Source: a virus
DNA length: 32,644 bases
Virus record (IMG/VR): IMGVR_UViG_3300046804_002616
Coordinates: 1 to 32,644 of that record
Strand: one strand, 5' to 3'
Part shown: in pieces, positions 15,149-22,037 of the stretch
Layout of the letters: each line of letters opens with the position of its first letter
Numbering within the stretch: position 1 is the first letter of the stretch
The notes under the pieces: generated by a model
Databases searched by the model: none
What the model was told of the DNA's origin: nothing
What the model saw: the letters and a program-made list of their open reading frames with translations, nothing else
Position numbers and translations under genes: made by a program

Positions 15149-15584
15149 CTAAACCTCTCAGTTTACTTAGTGTATTTTTATTTCCAAAAGTCTTTTTTCT
15201 AACTGTTGCAGATTCATTTACTTGAATAGGTTTTATTTCTTGTTGCTGTTTACTTTTTTCAATCTCTTGATATTTCTTAAATATCAGAGTACACTTTTTA
15301 TTGCTTAAAGAAAAAATGCTTTTAAAGTCGTCAGAAGTAATAGCCTTAATAACGACAGATTCTCCATATTCATTTATAAGTTTATCTGCCATCATTTTTT
15401 GTTTTAAAAAAGTCCAACTCCAAGGTTTCACGTTCCAAAATTTGTATGGAAGCGAACCAGTGTTTTTGAATTGTGCATTTTTAAGACACATTAATTCAGC
15501 GATATACTGAGAGCAAGTACAATAGTCACCAGTTGTTTGATGTTTATACTTGCTCTTATCAGTTCTTTGTCTTTTTTGGATCAT
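15126..15584 (-). CDS. Hypothetical phage protein upstream of recA
   Basis: This 152-aa protein (MIQKRQRTDKSKYKHQTTGD...) has two cysteines in DYCTCSQYIAELMC and an aromatic patch LPYKFWNVKPWSWTFLKQKM, then a helical middle and a basic tail. A longer frame begins at TTG 15623, but it has no good ribosome site and overlaps the neighbour by 65 bases. The ATG at 15584 has GAAGAAG upstream and leaves a 26-base overlap. The end overlaps recA by 23 bases. It resembles small phage proteins near recombinases (the YCTCxQYIAE motif is conserved in my memory of such proteins), but no function is known. Confidence 0.6.
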   Translation of the reverse strand: MIQKRQRTDKSKYKHQTTGDYCTCSQYIAELMCLKNAQFKNTGSLPYKFWNVKPWSWTFLKQKMMADKLINEYGESVVIKAITSDDFKSIFSLSNKKCTLIFKKYQEIEKSKQQQEIKPIQVNESATVRKKTFGNKNTLSKLRGLDGGKKEE

Positions 15585-15975
15585 AAAGCAACGCTTCTTC
15601 AAAACATTCCTCAATATCGTCAATCAATTCTTTTTCAACAACAAGCTCGGGCAAAACCCACATATTTTTGTAAACTTTGCCATTTTTTAAAGTTCCGGTA
15701 GTGTAATAGTCTTTGCTTTTTCCACCAAACTTTCCCATAACAGACCTTATCAAATAAACAGCTTCTGCATCTGATAAATCAATATCAACTTTGTGAGACC
15801 TGTATTGTAACGATAGTTCATTTACAAACAAGCCTTCATTTTGACATTTATCTTTTACAGACAACCACGCATCAAAAGTGTCATGATAGAACTCTTCGCC
15901 ATTTGTTAACACTCCTCGTATCCAAATGGCGTCTTTATTAGTTCTATATTTTTCAAGCCATTTACTCTGACTCAT
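15559..15975 (-). CDS. Hypothetical protein
   Basis: This 138-aa protein has no recognised family. It is soluble, with mixed alpha and beta content: a possible beta region (AIWIRGVLTNGEEFYHDTFD), then LSDAEAVYLIRSVMGKFGGK, then an acidic helical end (EKELIDDIEECFEEALLYD). Its ATG overlaps the previous gene's stop by 14 bases, and its own end overlaps the next gene by 26 bases, so it is embedded in the recA operon. The repeated-looking lines GVLTNGEEFYHDTFD and GTLKNGKVYKNMWV suggest two related beta-hairpins. Confidence 0.55.
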   Translation of the reverse strand: MSQSKWLEKYRTNKDAIWIRGVLTNGEEFYHDTFDAWLSVKDKCQNEGLFVNELSLQYRSHKVDIDLSDAEAVYLIRSVMGKFGGKSKDYYTTGTLKNGKVYKNMWVLPELVVEKELIDDIEECFEEALLYDPKKTKN

Positions 15976-16324
15976 TTTTAATCTTCGTAATACAAGAGGG
16001 TCGTGCAGCTTGACCTCTACTACTTATCTTAATAGTGTCAGCAAGAGTAGAAGCATTTTCTGTCATAACAACAGTTCCATTGTGAACAGCCATTTGAGAT
16101 GCGGCGTTAAAGATATCTGTTGTTGTTCCAGTTTTTGCTTCTGTTTGACGGTCTAGCTTTATTCCTATTCCGTTTTTCTTACAGTAAATAACATGTTTTT
16201 CAACCAAAGCCTGCGCCCGATGTAATTCGGTTGCTAATGAATCAATAGATTGTTCATTCCACTTTTGTTCGATGTAAAACTTTTCGGCTGTGCCCAGCGG
16301 TCCCTTTTTCATTTTTGTCTCCAT
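15962..16324 (-). CDS. Small basic protein with a HTH-like N-terminus
   Basis: This 120-aa protein begins METKMKKGPLGTAEKFYIEQ followed by KWNEQSIDSLATELHRAQAL. The KGPLGxAEKFYI...SVxxLAxxLxR pattern looks like a short helix-turn-helix and is one I have seen in phage proteins. The C-terminus has TVVMTENASTLADTIK, then a basic tail SRGQAARPSC. DNA binding is plausible but unproven. Its ATG directly follows the stop of the upstream gene (TAAATG) and its end overlaps the next gene by 14 bases. Confidence 0.55.
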   Translation of the reverse strand: METKMKKGPLGTAEKFYIEQKWNEQSIDSLATELHRAQALVEKHVIYCKKNGIGIKLDRQTEAKTGTTTDIFNAASQMAVHNGTVVMTENASTLADTIKISSRGQAARPSCITKIKNESE

Positions 16325-16654
16325 TTAGTTTCCGTTCATAAACATTCTTTGAGCTTTTGTCATGTAAATCATTTTCTTTGTTGACAAAAACATCATATAA
16401 AAATCAAAAACATCTTTTTGAACTTTCTTCATTTTGATGTCTTTGTACTTTTCTCTTGACTCACTGATAGAAGATGGGTTGAAAAGAACATTTTGATACA
16501 CACTTATATAGTAGGAAGTAAGGTCATCTTTTACAACTACTTTTGCGTAAAATTTTTGATTTTTCTGATCTTTTCCTATTTCTTGACCATCTCTGTTGAA
16601 AATTAATTCTTTGCCCTTGTTTTTTTCTACAAATGGACTACTTATAAATTCCAT
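16325..16654 (-). CDS. Hypothetical protein
   Basis: This 109-aa protein is probably a beta-rich N-terminal half (ELIFNRDGQEIGKDQKNQKF, then VVVKDDLTSYYISVY) followed by a helical, methionine-rich C-terminus (KDVFDFYMMFLSTKKMIYM, then TKAQRMFMNGN). No family is recognised. It is joined on both sides: TAATG with the FmdB-like gene and TAAATG with the next one, in the PhoH-FmdB run. Confidence 0.5.
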   Translation of the reverse strand: MEFISSPFVEKNKGKELIFNRDGQEIGKDQKNQKFYAKVVVKDDLTSYYISVYQNVLFNPSSISESREKYKDIKMKKVQKDVFDFYMMFLSTKKMIYMTKAQRMFMNGN

Positions 16655-17004
16655 TATTTCCCCTCTAAAATATATTTGGCTTTTTGTTTTTTTGACATTT
16701 TACCTATTTCTTTTGAAGAAACTTGCTGATTACTTTTATACCAAGGGGTTTCTTCTTTGGGTTCAGATTCTGCTTGTTTGTGTTCCTGCTCCTTTATTTT
16801 ATTTTTATTGGTTTTATAATTACTAGCAGCTAATTGTCCAATAGTTTTTACCTCTTTGACGAAAACCGTTGGAGCATGTATAACTCTTTGAAGAGTTTTT
16901 TTACCACATTCCTTACAAGATTTAATAGGCTTATCTTTTACAGACTGTTTAACGTCAGTTAGAACAGCTTTACAGTTGGAACATTCATAGTCGTAAAAAG
17001 GCAT
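16654..17004 (-). CDS. FmdB-type zinc ribbon protein
   Basis: This 116-aa protein starts MPFYDYECSNCKAVLTDVKQ, with CKECGKKTLQRVIHAP 25 residues later. The two CxxC pairs and the closing LxRVI are the FmdB (CxxC_CXXC_SSSS) zinc ribbon, a small regulatory or nucleic-acid-binding fold of uncertain role. The remaining 70 residues are charged, with Lys/Glu-rich repeats and a conserved-looking C-terminal KMSKKQKAKYILEGK. It is coupled by TAATG to phoH upstream and to the hypothetical gene downstream. Confidence 0.75.
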   Translation of the reverse strand: MPFYDYECSNCKAVLTDVKQSVKDKPIKSCKECGKKTLQRVIHAPTVFVKEVKTIGQLAASNYKTNKNKIKEQEHKQAESEPKEETPWYKSNQQVSSKEIGKMSKKQKAKYILEGK

Positions 17005-17726
17005 TATTCCTCCAAGGCTTTTAAAACTTCTCCGATTATGCCATTTCTCTGAATGTCTTCATAAGTCAAGAAGCAACAGGATATTCCCTTGATATTTTTC
17101 AGTTTATCAATTACAATTTGTAGTCCACTCTTTGACTTTATATCGGTTTGTTTTGTGTCACCATTGATTAAAACTTTTGATTCTTTACCCATTCTGGTTA
17201 TAAACAGTTTTAATTGTTCAATTGTACAATTTTGCGCCTCATCCAAAACCAAATACGAGTAATCAAATGTAGAACCGCGCATAACTTCTAATGGTTCGTA
17301 ACGAATTTTTCCTTCGTTAAAATAGTGACCATAGTAAGTTCTTCCAAGAAACTTTTTGAAATTTTCTTCCATAGGTTTTAAGTATGGTTGAATCTTTTCA
17401 TTTAATTCTCCGGGTAAAGAACCAATGTCTTTTCCAGAGCAAACCAAGGGTCTTGTTACAATAATTTGGTCTACGTGACCGTCATGAAGATCGTTACAAG
17501 CCATTCCAGCGGCTATAAAAGATTTGCCAGAACCAGATGGTCCGGTGCAAAATATAACGTCGTTTTCTATAATCGCGTTAATATAATCTTCTTGATTTTG
17601 AGTCTTTGCTTCCACCGGAAGTATGTTTTCAGGAAGTTTATCAGAACTTCTGATTATTCTTTCTGAGCTTCTGGTGGTTCTTTTGGACCTTGTTTTTCTT
17701 GCATTTCTTGCGTTTCTTCTAGGCAT
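17004..17726 (-). CDS. phoH: PhoH-like ATPase
   Basis: This 240-aa protein has a basic N-terminal tail (MPRRNARNARKTRSKRTTRS) followed by a PhoH P-loop ATPase core. It shows Walker A GPSGSGKS, the following VTRPLVCSGKDIGSLPGEL, Walker B YLVLDEAQN, and INGDTKQTD near the C-terminus. These are the diagnostic PhoH blocks. The exact role in phages is not settled; RNA binding and helicase-like activity have been reported for the family. The tail could bind nucleic acid. The downstream FmdB gene overlaps by TAATG. Confidence 0.9.
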   Translation of the reverse strand: MPRRNARNARKTRSKRTTRSSERIIRSSDKLPENILPVEAKTQNQEDYINAIIENDVIFCTGPSGSGKSFIAAGMACNDLHDGHVDQIIVTRPLVCSGKDIGSLPGELNEKIQPYLKPMEENFKKFLGRTYYGHYFNEGKIRYEPLEVMRGSTFDYSYLVLDEAQNCTIEQLKLFITRMGKESKVLINGDTKQTDIKSKSGLQIVIDKLKNIKGISCCFLTYEDIQRNGIIGEVLKALEE

Positions 17727-17756
17727 TTTAAACCTTTAACTATTAAATGATGAAAG

Positions 17757-18128
17757 TTATTCCTTGACAAATACTCCATCTACCATTTTACCTTTTCGAT
17801 CTTTAATTTCGTTGTAAGCTGAGGATAAACAATCTTCAAGTGAAACATTGTTTCTCTCGCAAATATTTATCATTACAACCAACATATCACCAATATCATC
17901 CTTGATATCTTTTTGTTTGCATACACTGTCTGATAGTTCTCCGAGTTCTTGAGCCAACTTTAATGTTTGATCTTTATCGGTCGAGCCACTAATAAGATTT
18001 CTATCGTGATGCCATTGGATTGTTTTTTGAATCAATTCCGTCAAACAGTTTGTCATTTTGCTTCCTTTTGTAGATTCTTTAAAAGAATATATATAATTTT
18101 CCATTAATTGATCTGTATATTTTTTCAT
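17757..18128 (-). CDS. MazG-like nucleotide pyrophosphohydrolase
   Basis: This 123-aa protein has KLAQELGELSDSVCKQKDIK, then DDIGDMLVVMINICERNNVS and AYNEIKDRKGKMVDGVFVKE. The EExE...ExxD-like acidic helices (here ELGEL and DDIGD) and the closing KGKMVDGVFVK are typical of all-alpha MazG/NTP-PPase enzymes, which hydrolyse (d)NTPs to monophosphates. The first acidic motif is weak (ELGEL where ExxEL(x)E is usual). The ATG overlaps nrdA's stop as TAATG, so it belongs to the nucleotide operon. ATG at a later Met (residue 25) is less likely because the upstream overlap is so tight. Confidence 0.8.
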   Translation of the reverse strand: MKKYTDQLMENYIYSFKESTKGSKMTNCLTELIQKTIQWHHDRNLISGSTDKDQTLKLAQELGELSDSVCKQKDIKDDIGDMLVVMINICERNNVSLEDCLSSAYNEIKDRKGKMVDGVFVKE

Positions 18129-19789
18129 TATGATTCACACGAAGTACATGTAAGAATTGAACGTGCTAATTCTTGAGCAGGATTTGCACTTCGTTGATAA
18201 TAGAATGTTTTAATTCCCATTTTCCATCCGTCTATTAAAAGGGTACTCACTTCTTTGGGAGATGTATTTGGAGGAATCATTAAATTTAAAGACTGTGACT
18301 GGTCTATATATTTTTGTCTTTGAGCGGCTTGTATAACAATTTCCTTTTGGGAGATTTCTCCAAAAGTTTTAAATACATCTTTTTCGTCATCTGACAGAAA
18401 ATCTAAATGCTGAACAGAGCCGCCTTTTATCAAAATACTTTTCCAAGTTTCATCGTCATTTTTATCATACTTTTTCAAAACTTCTTTTAAGTATGGGTTT
18501 TTATATGTGAACTTTCCTTTTGCTAAATTTTTAACAAAGTAGTTTGAATTTAGCGGTTCTATAGATGGACTAACTTGACCCAATATAAACGAAGAAGATG
18601 TAGTTGGTGCAACAGCAAGAGTTGTTACATTTCTTCTACCAAAACCTTTTAGTAATTCTGGCTCGCCAAAAGTTTTAGCAAGTTCTTCTGACGCTTTATC
18701 TGCCTTAGTTTTAATAGTTTGCCATACGTCTGAGTTTAGCAGTTTTGCCTGCATAGACTCAAATGGTATCATCTTGGACTGAAGAAATGAATGCCACCCT
18801 AAAACTCCCATTCCCAAGGCTCTTTGCGTCATCGCAAAATTTCTTGCAGTCTCCATATATTTCATGTTATGGGTTTTGATTATAAATTCTTCGTTTACGG
18901 CGTCTAAAAAATAAATTAAGGTTTCAACAGCGTCGGTTTCTTTTATTTCATCCCAATGCAGCAAATTTAGAGAAGACAAAACACATACAAAAGAATTTTC
19001 TTCGTCAGATTTAAGTGTTATTTCGGAGCAAAGGTTACTAGCTTTAATTTTTATATTATTAGCTTTATAAACTTCTGGAGAATTATTATTTACATTATCA
19101 GTAAAAAATAGATATGGATATCCAGTCTCAAATCTCTTCTGAATTATTTTTGTCCATATTTTTCTTTTCTCTTTATTTCCTTCTATCAGCTCATTCATAA
19201 AATTATCGCTGATAGTAACACCAATGCTCATATTTTGTATTGGATGACCTTCAGAGCGAACCTGTAAAAACTCTTCGATATCTGGATGTTCTACTGGTAA
19301 ATATGCAGCAAACGATCCTCTGCGAGCCTGTCCTTGGCTTACTACGTTGGATATAGAATCATAAATTTCCATAAAATGAACTGGGCCGCTGGATTCTCCC
19401 CCAACACTTATCTTGGCTCCTCGCGGTCTAAGGTCTCCAAAATACGCAGATGTTCCGCCTCCCATTTTGGACATTATACCAACTTCACAGGCTTTTGTTA
19501 AAATTCCCTCCATTTTGTCTGGAATATAAGAATTAAAACATGACACCGGAAGACCTCTTTTATTTCCAAAATTGGTCCAAACAGGAGTTGCTAAAGAGTA
19601 AAATCCTTTTGCCATGTATGATTGAAATTTATCTGAAAACCCAGAGATTCCCAGTATAGACTCAGCGCTGTCGGCTATATCTTTGATTCTTCGCTCGGGA
19701 GAAATTCCATCTTCTAGATATCCCCGTTCCAAAAAGGTGCGAGAGTGTGAGTTTAACCAATAATAATCTTTGTTCATGTATTTTTCCAT
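18128..19789 (-). CDS. nrdA: Ribonucleotide reductase alpha subunit, class Ia type
   Basis: This 553-aa catalytic subunit reduces ribonucleotides to deoxyribonucleotides. It has SCF (C84) and VCVLSSLNL (C269), the redox-active pair, and NLCSEI (N252, C254, E256), the thiyl radical site. FYYQRS near the C-terminus carries the two radical-transfer tyrosines, and the tail CTSCES (C548, C551) is re-reduced by a thioredoxin or glutaredoxin. There is no N-terminal ATP cone; family members with one are about 750 aa, and phage versions such as this are shorter. It is linked to nrdB upstream (12 bases) and mazG downstream (TAATG). Allosteric control by dATP is probably reduced because the cone is absent. 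Confidence 0.93.
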   Translation of the reverse strand: MEKYMNKDYYWLNSHSRTFLERGYLEDGISPERRIKDIADSAESILGISGFSDKFQSYMAKGFYSLATPVWTNFGNKRGLPVSCFNSYIPDKMEGILTKACEVGIMSKMGGGTSAYFGDLRPRGAKISVGGESSGPVHFMEIYDSISNVVSQGQARRGSFAAYLPVEHPDIEEFLQVRSEGHPIQNMSIGVTISDNFMNELIEGNKEKRKIWTKIIQKRFETGYPYLFFTDNVNNNSPEVYKANNIKIKASNLCSEITLKSDEENSFVCVLSSLNLLHWDEIKETDAVETLIYFLDAVNEEFIIKTHNMKYMETARNFAMTQRALGMGVLGWHSFLQSKMIPFESMQAKLLNSDVWQTIKTKADKASEELAKTFGEPELLKGFGRRNVTTLAVAPTTSSSFILGQVSPSIEPLNSNYFVKNLAKGKFTYKNPYLKEVLKKYDKNDDETWKSILIKGGSVQHLDFLSDDEKDVFKTFGEISQKEIVIQAAQRQKYIDQSQSLNLMIPPNTSPKEVSTLLIDGWKMGIKTFYYQRSANPAQELARSILTCTSCES

Positions 19790-19801
19790 TTGTACAATTG
19801 T

Positions 19802-20773
19802 TTAAAATAAATCTTCTTCAGAGAAGCTTTTATTTTTCTTAGCATACTCTACAGGGCGACTGTGAAAAAAGTCTGACATATTGTTGCCAAGAATTTGCTC
19901 GTCAAACCAAGAAGTGCTGCTCAATACGCTTTTGTCTATATCAAATATTTTTTTATACCCTATTTCAGATAAAGACTCGTTCATTCTATTTTTTATAAAA
20001 CATTCTAGAATATTGATATCAAGTTTATCATCAGAAAAATCACCAAGAATCCACTTGATGATAGCCATTTCATATTTTACGGCGCTTTCTGTTTCTTCTA
20101 GGATTTTGCTTTCTAGTTCAGAATCAAACAACTCTGGATATTCTTCCTTGATAACGTTGATCAACTTTATGCCTATCATGGCGTGTAAAGTTTCTTCTCT
20201 AGAAGTATATTCTATTTGCTTGTTTGTATCTTTTAAATAGTTTTTAAATCTACCAAACCAAGATATTACATAGAACTGTGAAAACAAAGCAATGTTTTCA
20301 ACGAAAAGCGTAAACAGTATCAACGAGTAAATAAACTGTTTTTTGTTGTCTTGATGGAATTTGTGCAAATACTTTCTTAGGTAATTGACTCTTCCTTTAA
20401 TTATGTCAAGTTTAAGTATATCATCAAAAGCATTGTCTATACCTAAAACTTCTAGCAATCTTTCGTAGGCGTCACCGTGAATCACTTCGGTGTTTGCCAT
20501 TACATATCCCATGTCTATAATAGACGGATGTGGGAGATTATCGCCAATTTTTGCCCAGAATTTTTTTACAGAAATTTCAAGTTGCCCAATAGTAGCAAGG
20601 GCTTTAACTATTATCTGTTTTTCTTCTTCTGACATTGAGACTCTAAAGTCTTGAATATCACTTTGGAAATTGAATTCTCTGTGAGTCCAAAACCCATTGT
20701 GCATTCCTTCGATAAATTTTTGAGTCCATGAATAATTATCTGGCTTTCTACTAATTTGTTCGTCAAATATCAT
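19802..20773 (-). CDS. nrdB: Ribonucleotide reductase beta subunit (NrdB)
   Basis: This 323-aa protein supplies the diiron-tyrosyl radical for NrdA. Ligands in the expected helices are E66 (TIGQLEISVKKFW), E96 and H99 in EVIHGDAY, with radical Tyr103 at the +4 position after H99, E159 (LFVENIALF), and E194 plus H197 (EETLHA). The first ligand is Glu where E. coli has Asp, as is common in phage NrdB. The C-terminus SEEDLF is the acidic-Phe tail that docks to NrdA. The ATG has GGGG upstream. Genes run nrdB-nrdA-mazG in the direction of transcription. Confidence 0.93.
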   Translation of the reverse strand: MIFDEQISRKPDNYSWTQKFIEGMHNGFWTHREFNFQSDIQDFRVSMSEEEKQIIVKALATIGQLEISVKKFWAKIGDNLPHPSIIDMGYVMANTEVIHGDAYERLLEVLGIDNAFDDILKLDIIKGRVNYLRKYLHKFHQDNKKQFIYSLILFTLFVENIALFSQFYVISWFGRFKNYLKDTNKQIEYTSREETLHAMIGIKLINVIKEEYPELFDSELESKILEETESAVKYEMAIIKWILGDFSDDKLDINILECFIKNRMNESLSEIGYKKIFDIDKSVLSSTSWFDEQILGNNMSDFFHSRPVEYAKKNKSFSEEDLF

Positions 20774-20801
20774 TTACAACTTTTCCCCTCAAATTTTGTA
20801 C

Positions 20802-21092
20802 TCAATCTTTTTTTACTATTAGATTGGCGATCCAGTTTGCTATTACTCTTATTATTACAGACAGAAAAATTGTTGTTAGCAATCCGCCCTTTACTTGGCT
20901 TCTGTCAAAATTATCTTGTATGTATCTTGAGCATTGTTTCTTGGCTATATTCTGATTTAATCTGTATAAATCTTTACCTACTACTTTAGTCCAATCATGC
21001 CCTAATTCCAAGCACAAATCTGCAATTTTTTTATTTTCTGGAGAAGATGAATATGTTTCTTGTATCATTCCAGAAATTTGTTCTTTATTCAT
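20802..21092 (-). CDS. Small protein with C-terminal membrane helix
   Basis: This 96-aa protein has a charged, Cys-containing N-terminal two-thirds (SSPENKKIADLCLELGHDWT, then YRLNQNIAKKQCSRY) and a hydrophobic C-terminal helix: GLLTTIFLSVIIRVIANWI. It looks tail-anchored. No family is recognised. It overlaps its upstream neighbour by 8 bases, and it is the last gene before nrdB on this strand, with a ribosome site (GAGGGGA) separating them. Confidence 0.55.
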   Translation of the reverse strand: MNKEQISGMIQETYSSSPENKKIADLCLELGHDWTKVVGKDLYRLNQNIAKKQCSRYIQDNFDRSQVKGGLLTTIFLSVIIRVIANWIANLIVKKD

Positions 21093-21378
21093 TTAGTATC
21101 CAATCATACTTAAATGGGATGTCTGGAAAACTATCAAGTTCTAAGACGCCTCCCGTACTTGATAAATCAATGGCAGACAGCGACAAAGAAAATGTTACAA
21201 ACTTTTTTAGTGTTACCGTTGGTTTGTTTTTTGGAAAAGATATCTTTACGGATTCATTCGAAACAGAAATATTTACATCTGTTGGATTTTGCATTTTAAT
21301 ATTTAGGTTTGGTATTTGCAAGCCCTTTTCCGAAAAAAGGGATTTAACTTTTTCCAAAATGTCTTGTACATCTATCAT
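21085..21378 (-). CDS. Hypothetical beta-rich protein
   Basis: This 97-aa protein starts with a helix (MIDVQDILEKVKSLFSEKGL) and continues as alternating beta-like segments (NIKMQNPTDVNISVSNESVK, then TVTLKKFVTFSLSLSAIDLS). There are no cysteines, signal or family I recognise. ATGA overlap with the thioredoxin-like gene and 8-base overlap with the membrane protein gene indicate one operon. Confidence 0.5.
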   Translation of the reverse strand: MIDVQDILEKVKSLFSEKGLQIPNLNIKMQNPTDVNISVSNESVKISFPKNKPTVTLKKFVTFSLSLSAIDLSSTGGVLELDSFPDIPFKYDWILNE

Positions 21379-22037
21379 TTTATCACCTGTTTTAATTTAC
21401 TCAGCATAGCATCTGAGTTGTAATACCCGGTATAAGTTTGTATTGGCGTACTGAGATTATCAGATTTGAACAGTAAAATTGTTGGATAATTCTTAACTTT
21501 AAAATAAGAAAAATATTTTTTGTATTCTTGGTTTTCTTCTTCGAACGTATAAAGTTTTATCTTTTCTTTGTCAAAAAAATTTTTAACATCTTCATTTTGC
21601 CAAGTGTTTTTCTTTAACAGTTGGCACGGTCCACACCAGTCTGCCCCAAGATGATAAATTACATATTTATATTTTTCAGAAACCTTGTCGCTAGTTTTTG
21701 CTTCAGGTTCTGATTGTTTAATAACTGGCTGTTCAACCTGTTGAATTTGTTCGGGTTCTTGTGTTTTTGTTTTTGAACAATTGCAAGTGCCCGGACATGG
21801 ACAAGGTGTTTTATGACCGTCTCCATGAATAATAACTTTGGTTCCACCGCATTCGCATTTTGATTCATTGTTTTTATTGTTTTGCTTGTTTTCTTCATTT
21901 ACCACAAAAGCTATATAACCTTCGTTTCTAACAGCATCAAACGCAAAAGCTTTTTTTGTTGTTGGAAATTGTATTTTGTCAATAGGAGCAGTAGATATTA
22001 AAAATATCGACAACACTATAAACGAGGATAATTTCAT
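21375..22037 (-). CDS. Secreted thioredoxin-like protein with Cys-rich motif
   Basis: This 220-aa protein has an N-terminal signal peptide (KLSSFIVLSIFLISTAP) and then a motif CECGGTKVIIHGDGHKTPCP followed by CPGTCNC, with six cysteines that could bind a metal. A Gln/Glu/Pro linker leads to a thioredoxin fold from about 125. The active site is WCGPC in HLGADWCGPCQLLK, then YPTILLFKSD with the cis-Pro. It would act outside the cytoplasm as a thiol oxidoreductase. The HGDGHKTPCPC pattern also occurs, in my memory, in other phage proteins. TAATG junction with the peptidase gene. Reduction of the extracytoplasmic peptidase or of host proteins is a guess. Confidence 0.7.
   Translation of the reverse strand: MKLSSFIVLSIFLISTAPIDKIQFPTTKKAFAFDAVRNEGYIAFVVNEENKQNNKNNESKCECGGTKVIIHGDGHKTPCPCPGTCNCSKTKTQEPEQIQQVEQPVIKQSEPEAKTSDKVSEKYKYVIYHLGADWCGPCQLLKKNTWQNEDVKNFFDKEKIKLYTFEEENQEYKKYFSYFKVKNYPTILLFKSDNLSTPIQTYTGYYNSDAMLSKLKQVIK

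Noticed and set aside
15584-15623. TTG-initiated extension of the gene upstream of recA
   Set aside because: The extra 13 residues overlap the neighbour by 65 bases, have no good ribosome site, and the downstream ATG has one.
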